The notes under the pieces: model-generated
Seen by the model: the letters and a program-made list of their open reading frames with translations, nothing else
Told to the model about the DNA's origin: nothing
The model's database searches: none
Source of the DNA: Floccularia luteovirens
Lineage: Eukaryota; Basidiomycota; Agaricomycetes; Agaricales; Squamanitaceae
Assembly: GCA_009739215.1 (NCBI GenBank)
Contig: VSJF01000002.1
Coordinates: 992,001-1,056,000, forward strand
Direction of reading: 5' to 3'
Length of the DNA: 64,000 nt
Part shown: positions 21,084 through 32,195 of the stretch, piece by piece
How positions within the stretch are numbered: position 1 is the stretch's first letter
Layout of the letters: each line of letters starts with the position of its first letter
Position numbers and translations under genes: made by a program

Positions 21084-24000
21084 ATGTCTGATATTGCAGG
21101 AGAGGCCGGTCAGCTTTTTAATGACAACTCGCGGACGCTGGCGCCCGCAGCTGTTGGTTCTCAGGTTGCACTCATGAGTGTGGTTTCGGTGCGTGGTTAC
21201 ACACTGCAGCCACCTCAAGGCAATTATTGCTCTACGAATATTGACCTACTTTCAACTACCAGATTGTTACTGTGTTATTTTTCAATGTCTTGCGTCCCAA
21301 AAACAAGGTTAGTGTCTCGTTGACCGCTTAAAATGAATAGGGTCCAAGTGCAGTGGCTTCGCTTGCAAAAACTCCAACTTGCCGGTTTACTCCCGATATC
21401 TAATCTCCCCCACCCTCCAGGTCATTTATGAACCCAAAGTCAAGTACCATGTGGGCGATAAACCTCCTCCTCGCATTTCCGATTCACTTTGCGGCTGGCT
21501 ACCTCCCCTAATTCATACCAAAGAGCCAGAACTGCTTGACAAAATTGGCCTCGATGCAGTTGCCTTTCTTCGTTTTCTTCGCCTGTTACGTTGGCTGTTT
21601 GCAGGGATTGCCCTCCTTACATGCTCAGTACTAATCCCTATCAACATCGTGTACAACCTCAAGAACGTCAAACCAAACAAGAGAGATGTTCTCAGCATGC
21701 TCACTATCCGGGATGTTGGGGGAAGTTTTCTCTATGCCCACGTTGTCGTAACCTACTTGATCACATTTTTGATCATCGTCTGTGTTGATATCCACTGGAG
21801 ACAGATGATCAAACTCCGACACAAATGGTTTCGCTCACCTGAGTACTTGGGATCTTTCTATGCTCGCACTTTGCAGGTTACGAAGGTGCCGAAAAAGTAC
21901 CAGAATGACGAAGGATTGAAGGCAATTTTTGAAACTGTGAAAGTACCTTATCCAACGACAAGCGTCCATATTGGCCGGAAAGTTGGTAAACTACCGGAAA
22001 TGATCGAATATCACAATCAAACTGTTCGAGAATTTGAGGAGATACTCGTCAAATACCTAAAAGGCGGTAAAATCAAGGCGAACAGACCTACTATTCGGGT
22101 TGGTGGTACTTGTGGTTGTGGAGGGGTCAGGAAGGACGCGATTGATTTCTATACGTGAGTTCCCCATCCTTTCAGACCAATTTCGTGACGCGCTCAACAT
22201 TCCTATTTCAGCGCTAAGCTTAAGCATACAGAAGCAACAATAGAAGACTATCGAGCCCAAATCGACACTAGGAAAGCAGAAAATTACGGCTTTGCAAGTA
22301 TGGCTGCAGTCCCGTACGCGCACATTGTCGCCAAGATACTATCAGGCAAGCATCCGAAGGGTACAAATGTAGAACTAGCACCGAACCCCAAGGATATTGT
22401 ATGTTCTTATTACATGTTTCATGCAATTACTCTTATGCAATCACCACAGATTTGGGAAAATATGAACAAGTCTGATGGTGAAATAGCTAGCAAGAAGTTC
22501 GTGGGCTTCTTGTGGCTATTGGCTGTTTGCTTCTTCAACACTGTACCACTTTTTATCATCTCAGTCTTGGCTAATTTGGATTCTGTGAGTCATCTCCCTC
22601 CTAAGTCTCAATGACAACTCTAACATTCTATCCATAATAGCTGAGAGCATATGTTCCGTTCCTCCAAACATGGTTCGAAGCTTCACAAGCTTCATTTGCT
22701 TTCGTATCCGGAGTGCTGCCTCCTTCCATTTCCGGAATTTTTGGTTTCTTCTTGCCTATCATCATGCGTTGGTTGGCACGGGTGCGAATTCTAATGTTTT
22801 GTTTGAATGTTATTTACGATCTAATGTATGTATGTATAGTATATGGGAGCATTGACACGCTCTAAACTCGATCGAGCTGTGATCGCCCGCTACTTCGCCT
22901 TCCTCGTCATCAGTCAGCTTGTCATATTCACATTATTTGGTGTCATCTTCAGTGCGTTGTTCAGTCTCGTTCCCTTCATTCATGAATATCAATTCACGTG
23001 ATTCAGATTCTGTAAGGGAAATCATTGAACAGATCGGGGAGAAAGCCAGCTTCCAAGAGATTATCAACAATCTGCACAGTCAGTACTGCCGCATCTGTTG
23101 TTGATAACACCTAATCAACCAAACCCATACAGCGCTGCCAGATACAATTAACAGTACTTACATTAATCAAGCATCATATTGGTTAACTTTCTTTCCGTAT
23201 GTCCCCCGTATTTTGCAAGCTTTTCACTTATAACTGAATGGTTTGACATAGCCTTCGAGGCTTCCTTGTTGTGTTTGATTTGGCTCAAATTGTCAACCTG
23301 GTCTGGTTATCGTTCAAAACACAGTATGTTCCTCCCTCATATAGCATCTTTAAGTACGTTATTCACTAGCATACTTCAGCGTCTTTGGAAGAACACCACG
23401 CGATATTAGAGAATGGACAAAACCTGCTGATTTCCAATATGCCATTTACTAGTACGTTATCTTGGATAATAACTCCGTCATAAACCCTAATACCATTATC
23501 AACCTATAGTTCAAACATTGTGAAGTACTCCTTAATGCACGATATACCATACTAACCTTTCTTTCAGCTTTTCATGGCAGCTGTGGGGCTGGTATTTGCG
23601 CCTCTTGCACCACTGGTCGTAGTGGCCGCAGCTATCGTATTCTGGATGAGCTCGTGGGTTTACAAGTATCAGCTTATGTTTGTGTTTGTTACGCATGTCG
23701 AAAGTGGTGGTGTGAGTGTCATTTTCTACTTTCCAGAGAATACGAACTGATGAAAGGTACAGCGTATCTGGAACGTTGTGATCAACCGCCTTTTGGTTTG
23801 TGTTGTTCTTATGCAAGCTCTGATGATTCTTAGTGAGTCCACCTGTAAATTTGTAAATATCTAATGTTAAGAATTTGCTTGTCAGCGATCGGTCTACAAT
23901 ACAAATTTGCTTCCTTCCAATGGCTGTCCACAGTGCCACCCATTCTCTTCGTGTTTGCTTACAAAATTCATATCGCACGAAAATACCTACCAGCATTCCG

Positions 24001-24909
24001 CTACTTCATTCCAACCGAGGAGGATATAAGAGCAGCAAAAGTCCATTCTGAGCGAGCAGATGCCAAAGCCAACAAGCTTGAAAAACGCTTTGGACACCCT
24101 GCGCTGCATATGGAATTATACACCCCTATGCTACACGCTAAGATGATGCCACTCCTTTCGGAGGTTTATCAAGGAAAGATTAACAAAGATCATGCCAAGT
24201 TAGATGAATATGGTGGTCAAAAAATGGAGGCTCAAGTGGTCCCTGGTGGTATTAAAATCGCAGCTGTCCAACAGGTTTGTCCTTATGAGAACGTATCTAC
24301 GATCAGAAATTTAACGTGCTACTGTAGAATGATCTAGCATATGACCCTGCCCTATATAGGCGCGATCGCGGTGAATTAGACTGGGACCAACGATCTATTG
24401 CGTCGACTGCGATGTTGGAGGGGGGTGCTTCTCCACTCCAAGCAGCTAAATCCCAGTTTTACGCAAATGGCTCTCCTCGCGTCAAGGGAAGCTACGATCA
24501 GTACCTGGCCAATGGACCAGGCCAGGCCTTCAATACTGCCAGCGATATCGAGCTTACAAAAATGGACTCTATACAAGAACCGTTACTCAACCCTCTAAAT
24601 TACTATCAGCAGGGCTACGCTTCACAGCAATCTTTCGCCCCTTCTGTTCCAGATTTACCATACCATAACTATGATTCCCACAATACAAGAGAAGCGCCAC
24701 TTCACCGGCCACAAGATCAACAAAGTTATTCCCCAAGCCCAGCGTACTCACCAGATACTCAATACCAACAAAGTCCCGTACAGACACCGGGAACCAATTA
24801 TCCATATATACATTCTCAAAATCCTTCGCAACAATATTTCCAATCACAACATTCACGGCAACCCAGCAATAATAACATGGCTGGCAGAGGGGCCTATATG
24901 GGGCGATAA
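21084..24909 (+). CDS. CSC1/OSCA/TMEM63-like mechano- or osmosensitive cation channel (DUF221)
   Basis: This is a multi-pass membrane protein of the calcium-permeable stress-gated channel family. The N-terminal domain begins near residue 20 with a helix spliced from GSQVALMSVVS and IVTVLFFNVLRPKNK. The next exon has VIYEPKVKYHVGDKPPPRIS, typical of fungal CSC1. The RSN1_7TM-like cytosolic region contains DFYTAKLKHTEATIEDYRAQ. The channel core has FVGFLWLLAVCFFNTVPLFI, FVSGVLPPSISGIFGFFLPI, FNSVREIIEQIGEK, NSTYINQASYWLTFFPLRGF and TPRDIREWTKPADFQYAIYY. The C-terminal tail (from about 24,400) is rich in Gln, Ser, Pro and Tyr, ending at 24909. About a dozen introns were inferred, and no break was seen. 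Length is about 880 residues. Confidence 0.92.
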
Positions 24910-25412
24910 ATACTTTTTTGGGGGATGATTTGTAAATGATTTTTTTGTCTTCATATTGTTCTTCAAGGGTCTTGCTTGGCTGTCGCATACACCTAAAGTA
25001 TGTCTGGTGGGACAGCATATTGACCCGAGGACTATGTATTACGCTGGTACTGTAAAACTGTTTCTAATACTTATATCTCACCCACAATAGAACTGTCCTT
25101 TATGAATCCCAAAAAATCGTTATTCAGCATCGTCAAGTCAAATCACGCCAGATTTTCCACGTGACCTCGGAGGGTCCAGGCTGTTCTAACATTCGACACG
25201 ATATATCGGGTTATTATATTAATATACAATGGAAGCAAGACAGAGTAAAATATAGCGGGCCAAGCCGATAAGGCATAGCTAAAACCTTTTCCTGACGGGA
25301 CTTGGACAAATATGCAGCTCTTAGCAGCTGCTGGGATACCTGCAGTGGCACTACCTTGTGTGTAAACCACGGTCAGCGGTGATGCGATTGCGTCGACATC
25401 AATGAGGAATGA
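24910..25412. other. Tail-to-tail spacer
   Basis: This region separates two converging genes. A 75-codon minus-strand frame (25143-25370) has a plausible hydrophobic segment but starts with GTG rather than ATG and has no family match, so I do not annotate it. Confidence 0.4.
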
Positions 25413-27067
25413 TTATGTATCAGGGGAGGTGGGTTCAGTTGCGAAAGTGAACCCAAATAATGTGTGACGGCCTCGAATCTCTTCTATAGGTATCGCTGGC
25501 TGTTTGTTCCGCGACAGCTGCACAGCAAGCATTAACTCGCTGTCCTCTTCGTCTTCCCGGTCCTCTCCAGGGAGTACTTGACTTTCAACGTTCATTCTCT
25601 CGACATCGTCAGCTGACATCTTGCCTTTTCCTTTGTTCAGACCAAGTAATGAGGCAAGCATATGGGAACTATCTCGTTCGGGAGATACTGTCCTGCGATT
25701 GCGTGGCCAAGCTCTTAATGAACCCTCATTATCGGCTTCCGAGCCGACATTAGAATCCTCGAGGCTTCGCTTTTTTCCGCTTGATCGTTTGCCAAGGTCA
25801 CTTTTTTTTTACTGTCAAATGTTGTTTATGGAGGTAAAATTCAAAAACTCACTGTGCTGACTTGTTTGTCTGTTCTGGAGAACTTGGATATGAACCATCA
25901 AGGTCTTGATGGGTTTGACCTTCTTTAGGGCCCCTTCCTGCTCTAAGCACACGAGATATAATTAGTTTTAGGATATATATGATACGCAAAAACCTCACAA
26001 ATTAGTTTGGTTCCCGGAATCATCTTCACTAGCTGCTTCACCAGTGTGTTCACTGGACTGTGAATTTTCGGACTGGCTTCCACTGGATTCTGCACCAGAG
26101 CCATCTTCATCATCGAATTGTGCTCCCTGTGCCTCCTGTGCTCCGGTCGCATCTTCTTGTTCACTGATTTCCTCTTCATCACTAGTAGTGATTTCGTATT
26201 CACGACCATACCGATCACGCGCGAGACGCATAGGCGTGGCCCAGACCTCAACGAACTGCCAATTCCAGTCCATTTGTCTCCAGTGGGAGAAGTATGTCTC
26301 AATTCGTTTACGCCTGCTTATCTGAGCTTCAAGCGCACTTCGCACGACCGCGGTCTGCGAACGCAAGGCAGCAGCCTTTTTGCGTAACTCGGTGAGCCTG
26401 ATGAACGACCTTTGGTCTTGGCGATCGATTTCAGCCATCATCCTGACGGTTTGTTCCATGAGACTATCCTCTGCAAGAGGCTCTGGTGTGTGCTCTGGTG
26501 AACTGACTGGCGTGTTGAGTGTGTAAGTAGAATCCGACGGGGAGGGGGCGCGCGGTTTATTTGTGTGGGGAAGTCTGGGACAGTCTCGATTCTGCTTTGG
26601 GTCGTACCATGCAGCTTCGGAAAGCTGGTCAGTATAAAACTGGGGACAATGAACTAAATGTGCTTACGAAAGCCGCTTGGAAAAGGATGAGAGTCGGTGA
26701 GGCTAGGAGCAGGAGCTTGAGCTGCCCTGGGAACACTCCTCCTAGGGATTTTTTTGGCGGCTTTCTTGCGATTTGCACCACTAGATGGCACACTAGATAG
26801 GGGAGAAGAGGAGGAGCGACGCGATGGAGTGCTGATGAAACGTTTCAATATCTACATCATAGTGGAAAGGAGGGAGGCATACCGTTTAGTTTTTGTAAAA
26901 TACTCTAAAAGTTTCTCGATGAGGGTTTCATTCTTCAGGTTAGCCTTGATTTTGTGTTTCTGAGAAAAATGTGAGAAGAGTAAAGTAGATAGTGTGGAAT
27001 CACTTACTTTTGCTTCCTTCTGAAGCTCTGCTCGGCTATAGGTTCTCAACATATCCATGATCGACAT
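25413..27067 (-). CDS. SAP-domain protein with acidic C-terminus, function unknown
   Basis: The N-terminal SAP-like motif is assembled across an intron: MLRTYSRAELQKEAK joined to KHKIKANLKNETLIEKLLEY. SAP motifs bind DNA in chromatin-organising and RNA-processing proteins. A Ser/Arg-rich stretch follows (RTPSRRSSSSPLSS, KKAAKKIPRRSVPRAA). Next comes a helical region, MMAEIDRQDQRSFIRLTELR to ISRRKRIETYFSHWRQMDWN, which looks like a conserved coiled coil. Then there is a strongly acidic Glu/Asp/Ser tract (about 26,000-26,190 on the minus strand). The last exon contains MLASLLGLNKGKGKM and an acidic EDREDEEDSELMLAVQLSRN, ending at 25413. Joining the last exon to the rest is likely but not certain. 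It is divergent from another SAP gene 812 bases away. Confidence 0.7.
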
Positions 27068-27879
27068 TGCAGATAACTGAGTGGTTTTTGGTGGAGGTAT
27101 TTGGTAAGTGCAAAAGTGGGTAAATTTGCGCCCTTGGGATGGCCTGTCAGAATAAATACTAAACCAGGTTGGCCAACAAGCCACTGTACAATTGTGCCCC
27201 AGATCTCAGCAGATTTCCTGGCCGTATTGGTGGTTGTATTGTTTATTAGTGGCAACGGGTGGCCACATCAAAGCGCTGTGGCCACTCACACGTATCTTGT
27301 CAATCATATTGTTGTTACCTGAGCTGGTGGTGCACAACTTTTCAAAATGGAATAATTGTAAATTAAAAATACGAATATCAGAGGCATTTTGTTGAATTCG
27401 AGGGTAACGACCACCCACAAGTATTGTTGTGCGCCTATCTTATTCCCTAAACAAGTAAAGAGGACTTATGGGGTTACGACAGCGCTCAACAATAATGCCG
27501 TAAGTTGTAGGCGTTCTTCGTCTCATCTTTACCCTCTTCTATACCTTGTCTCAGCGAAAATAAATATCAAAGCGCTAGCTGCTCAAGCGGAAAAGATATA
27601 GCTTTGACTCTTGACTGCAAATTTTGGAGCTGAAATCTGGCTGCAATTGTCAATTACGAGAACAATGCTAAAAGTTATGCTTCACGTTCGTGAAACTGGA
27701 TTTCAAATCAGAAAAAAAAACATCATTGTTTCCCGAACTGGAGGGCCACTCGCATATCTGCATGGAAACATTATTATTTGACAGTGAGCGATCTGGTCCA
27801 CAACCCCTGTCGGCTAAACTCCACATATAAACCACCTTCCCACCTCCCAAATTAATAACGCACCTTGTTCTCAATTGTC
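27068..27879. promoter_or_regulatory. Divergent promoter region between two SAP-domain genes
   Basis: This 812-base spacer serves both genes. On the plus strand a TATAAA box at 27826-27831 lies 49 bases before the ATG at 27880 and is followed by a CT-rich leader. No matching TATA box was seen for the minus-strand gene. Confidence 0.55.
27826..27831 (+). promoter_or_regulatory. TATA box of the plus-strand SAP gene
   Basis: TATAAA is followed by a pyrimidine-rich leader (CCACCTTCCCACCTCCC) and then the ATG at 27880. The spacing suits a fungal TATA promoter with a short leader. Confidence 0.55.
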
Positions 27880-28822
27880 ATGTCTGGACCTATTTTCTAC
27901 GATAAAACCGCCCTCGAAAACTTGAAACGAAAAGATTTAGTCTTCCTAGCAAAGGTGATCCAACTGTATCTCATACATTAGCTTAACACTGACATGTTCT
28001 TGCGCTGATAGAGCGAAGGAATAAAAGCCAACGGAAAGTCTAGTGATATGATATCCAAATTACTTGAAAAGTACCCTGGCGGTGTACCAAAGTAAGAAGC
28101 CCTTCATATTTAACAGTGACGCTAGCTGATGTTGGCAATATTTGAAGATCATCTCCTACCAACAATCTCAAGAGAAAGAGCGTCGAGATCAAAGCCGAGG
28201 GTGACCTCATTGGTGACAGCGTTGACGCTGAATCTTCAAAAAGTGAGATACAGATGTGGTTTGAACAATCCCAGCTGCTGACAATATTACCACAGAGCGA
28301 AGAAAGATTGGCGACCACTCACATCGCCGCAACCCTACCCCACGTCCTAGGGGCGAGAGCCTACAAGGCTTAGTGTCTGACAGCCCTGTTGACCTTACTT
28401 CAATGCGGCAGGCCACACCTCAACCAGAACCTGTGCATGGCGCAAGTCAAACTGCCACCAGTGTTCGAAGTGTGAGGCGTCCAAGAAGAGCAGGTCCAGG
28501 CAACAAAGATATCCGCTATGTCAGGCGTGAACTCGTTAAGCCCATAGATGAGTTGGCCAAAACTGCTCAGCGGATAGAGGAAACGGAGAGCTCCCTCGCA
28601 GACGGGATGGATTTGTTAAGAGACATGTCAGGTTGTGTGGAAAAATTGTTTTGGATTGGCCGTTCTATAGAGGTAAACTTGATTGAGAAAATGAAGCTGG
28701 ACCGGTCTTTGGTGGATGGGACGGCCTTCATGACGAGGCCTAACCGGCGGAATTGGAGACAATTTTTGAAGGACCTGGACAAAGACTCTGAGGCACTTCA
28801 ATTCCCAAGCCTGTTTCGCTAG
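27880..28822 (+). CDS. SAP-domain protein, function unknown
   Basis: The SAP motif spans residues about 10-50 (LENLKRKDLVFLAKSEGIKA, then NGKSSDMISKLLEKYPGG), with an intron inside it. Four exons join in frame: 27880-about 27955, 28014-28092, 28149-28240 and 28296-28822. The middle is basic and Pro-rich with KRKSVEIKAEGD, KRRKIGDHSHRRNP and RRPRRAGPG, the last two being candidate nuclear signals. The C-terminal 100 residues look helical (VKPIDELAKTAQRIEETESS, CVEKLFWIGRSIEVNLIEKM). Length is about 260 residues. The only known-family part is SAP, which suggests DNA binding in the nucleus. The partner and pathway are unknown. Confidence 0.8.
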
Positions 28823-29259
28823 TCTGGTGTAGAGTAGATTTCTGCTATTACCGTAATACTCCCATTCTGTACATACTAATATCCCAGTACCTGGTATACC
28901 CACTTGGAGTTTTGTAAAATCTCGCGTTAATGACTGCAAGCTATCTGGAATTCAAAAAAAATTCGGAATTACCATTTACGGCCTATTGTTTTGCATGTTA
29001 AGTTGTACGTCGATAAATAGCAACTTTGAACACGACGTTTCTCAGGAAACCTTTTGTCATTACCCCTGCCTTCATTTATGTACATGGAATGATGCATTGC
29101 GGTGTATAGGATGGCATAGTCTGACCAGGCACGTGGATCAATTGCATGGCATCGCGGAACCTGCAATGTCCCCGACAAATTTCATTACCCTGAGTGCTAA
29201 CATATCCAGTGGGTCTACGGTGGAGCTTTGGAGCTTGGACTGCACGCCAATCTCTAAGG
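28823..29259. other. Spacer before the first ATPase gene
   Basis: Holds the 3' end of the SAP gene and the promoter of the next gene. The frame is open from 29194, but I place the start at 29260. No clear TATA box was seen. Confidence 0.35.
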
Positions 29260-31844
29260 ATGTCGTCTATACGAACAATTCTCTATCCTTTCCTCCCTGG
29301 TGGTTTCCTTCGTAAGCAGGCTCTTACAGGTTGCATCACACGACCACGATATTATACCCAACCATCATCACAACCGAAGCCAATGACGCAGGGAACGTCA
29401 CCATCTGCCCAAGATCAGCATATACGCCCCATCCGACAATCTCGGCCTCAGCCAAGACATGAGGCACATGAGGGCAGCTTGCCGCTCTCTATTCCGTTCA
29501 ACACACCTGGGGGTGGGGGTGGTCCTGGACCCGGCGGAAGCGGGAGTTCTATCCCTATATCAGGCTCTGCTTTGAAGGACGCTGTGCTTACGACTGTTAT
29601 AGGACTCGGGTTGGGTGGGTTGATTTACTTTATTCTGATTTCTTGTATTCCAGTGAATTACTTATTTAACTAAACAGTATTTTTTGGTGGTGTTGCTTAC
29701 GTTGCATGGTACAAGAAAAATGTGCTTGATAAGGTATCAAACATGTAAAGTCTAGGAAGAAAACAGCCTGAGTTGACTTGCTCAATTTCATAGATCGAAG
29801 CCGCTTTTTCAGCAGGGTACGACCCAGCTCTTGAGCTTGCCAAGGCGCACATTGCACAGGTCAAGAAAGCAGAAGACTCGGATCTCACTGATATACCACC
29901 CTGGACGGAGAGCTTGAGACGAAGGGAACAGGATTTGATTGACCATATCATACCAGGGAGAGAGCCAGGTCACTATTTTCTATTATTGGGACCGAAAGTG
30001 AGAATACAGTGTCCATCCAACCACATATTCTAATATTATGATTTTACAGGGTTCAGGCAAAGGAACGATGATATTTGAAGCAATGGCAGCCTGTGAAGCT
30101 GAGGGTGTCGCCATGTGCGAAGCACATCCTGATTTAGAGGTTTTCAGGTTACGCCTCGGGAAAGCCTTGAACTATGAGTATAATGAGGATTCTCAGACAG
30201 GATTATTCCAACGCAGAGATCCCAAAGAAGGTGAGTCCCTATTCTGCCTTGATATTCACATCTGGGTTTAACCCATAGCAATAGGTGGCTCTGGCCTTGA
30301 TGTCGAACGAGGTAATTAATGACGTCATACCTCTAAAGCTAAAATGATTAAATTTAATGCAGCAATGAACAAACTCGAGAAGGTCGCACTGCGTAAGGCT
30401 CGAAAAACAGGCCGCCCGCTGGTCCTCATCGTTAACAACGTGCATTTCTTCAATAATAATGACGAGGGCCGGAATATGCTACTCCAGTTGCAGCAAAAAG
30501 CTGAATCATGGGCTGCAAGTGGTTTGTGACATTTTGCATAGGTCTTTTTGGTCCTAACTGGCATTCGACAGGTATTTTGACTTTGGTCTTTAGTTCGTAA
30601 GTGGTGGTTTCACAACAAAAAGGTCAAATTCGTTAAGTCATGTTCTTGTTTAAAGAGATGATTTTTGGCCGTTCCATGTCATGAGTAGGCTTCTCGTTCC
30701 CTAAATGAATTCTTTTCGTTCTAATGTTATGTGTTATCAGGGAAGAGCGCAAGTCGTATGCATGTAAGGAAACTTGATTTTCTTAAATTGAATCCTAAGC
30801 ATCAATTCTCAATAGGTATTATCCATATATGACCTGGACTTCAGAGAAGCCAGTCATGCGGCATGTCGGATGCGTAGCAATGGAAAACACAGCAAAGCGC
30901 ACCCTGATGAAATACGGCAAGCCGTCTCGCTAGTTGGTGGCCGGCTATCCTACCTTAACAGGATCACAAAGAGCAAGGAAATGATTGAGATGGGGCGGCA
31001 CCTATTGGCGGTTGAGAAAGCATGGCTGCTTAGCCAGATAGGTTAGTATGTGCAATAATCCATGAAGTTTTGATTGCTAATGAACACCCGCACAGGACTG
31101 ATTCCAGATTGTGATGACGACGTTATGGATGAGGTGTGACAACCACAAACTTAAAATTTTTTAGCTCTACTCTTACCAACGCAATAGCAAAAATGGAGCT
31201 CGTGTTCTTGGCTACTTCTCCGTGAGTTCGTGAAGATTAGAGAGGAGCAAGCAAAGGAAATAGAAGGGGATACAAAAGCATTAGAAGAGTTGCCCCTGCC
31301 TGTGATACCATACGTAAGGTTCCTCTTTCACGGTTGTCAGCTTGTGTTGATTTACTTGCAGTGGAGATGTCGCCAAATAATGACTCGCGCAGATTTTATT
31401 GAAGGTTTGTTAATAAACCCTTGATCTTATTCGGTCACGGAGAATTTATGTCTTGCAGAATTGGATCGCGCAAATATTATATCAATTGATGTAAGTTGAA
31501 ATCACCACTACCCTTACCAGTAACATAATACTTAGCTGGTCGAAATTGTTTCAGACTCATCATGATGTACGCCCTGACTCATCTCTGATTCTTCACGCGG
31601 CGAAGGAAGTAGTCGAGCAAGAAGACTTTGATGAGTTGCTTGAAAATGTTCGCGACAGAATTGACGAGATTGAGAGCTTGCACCGTACGCGGGAGCTTAC
31701 TGTACGTGCATAGTTACTATTATTCTGGCTCAAAGTTTATTTACAGAAACCTCGTAGTTCAAGGATGTCAGCAAGGGTGACAGGATACGCCTCTCGGTTG
31801 ACAAAGGCGGGGCAGAGCTGGCTGCAACCTTGCGTAATTCATAA
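29260..31844 (+). CDS. Membrane-anchored P-loop ATPase, first tandem copy, probably mitochondrial
   Basis: The N-terminus (MSSIRTILYPFLPGGFLRKQ) is basic and acid-free, like a mitochondrial presequence. A Pro/Gln-rich linker and a glycine run (PGGGGGPGPGGSGS) precede one predicted membrane helix (DAVLTTVIGLGLVFFGGVAY) built across an intron. The ATPase domain opens with GHYFLLLGPKGSGKGTMIFE (Walker A, split by an intron after GPK). It continues with HPDLEVFRLRLGKALNYEYN and RPLVLIVNNVHFF at the Walker B position, where the usual acidic pair is Asn-Asn. A sensor-like LTLVFSSDDFWPFHVM follows, and a helical C-terminal domain ends VDKGGAELAATLRNS. About 12 introns. It is about 350 bases upstream of a close paralogue with the same intron positions. 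The family looks like fungal Orc1/AAA-type NTPases of unknown role. Confidence 0.82.
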
Positions 31845-32195
31845 TCCAATCTAGCGCCGTTGCAATAGATATAAATATACATATTCTATTGGTAAAATTA
31901 TAACAAGTTTGGTAAAAGTAAAAAGACAATGCTGTTCCTTTGTCAATTGAGCTCAGGACCATCAGTCATTGAATGGGGATTAGACCCAAATGTGCACATA
32001 ACAAACATATGTTATGTTTCACAACACATGAGGCTGTTCTTCCCATAATTGACAACCACGTGAAATGCTCGACTAAACGCAGAGTTAGTTCATCAATTTT
32101 GTTTTTATTTCCGGTTTGCTATAACTCTTGCTAGTGAGACACCACCTTCCGTATCATCCTTGTCACTCTTTAGCTGTCTGGTATTTTCGTTCATC
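31845..32195. promoter_or_regulatory. Spacer between the tandem ATPase copies
   Basis: This 351-base stretch must hold the terminator of copy 1 and the promoter of copy 2. The frame before the chosen start is open from 32160. It is AT-rich near 31,855-31,925 and has no clear TATA box. Confidence 0.35.

Noticed and set aside
25143..25370. 75-codon minus-strand frame with a hydrophobic segment
   Set aside because: It begins with GTG, not ATG, lies between two converging 3' ends, and I recognise no family.
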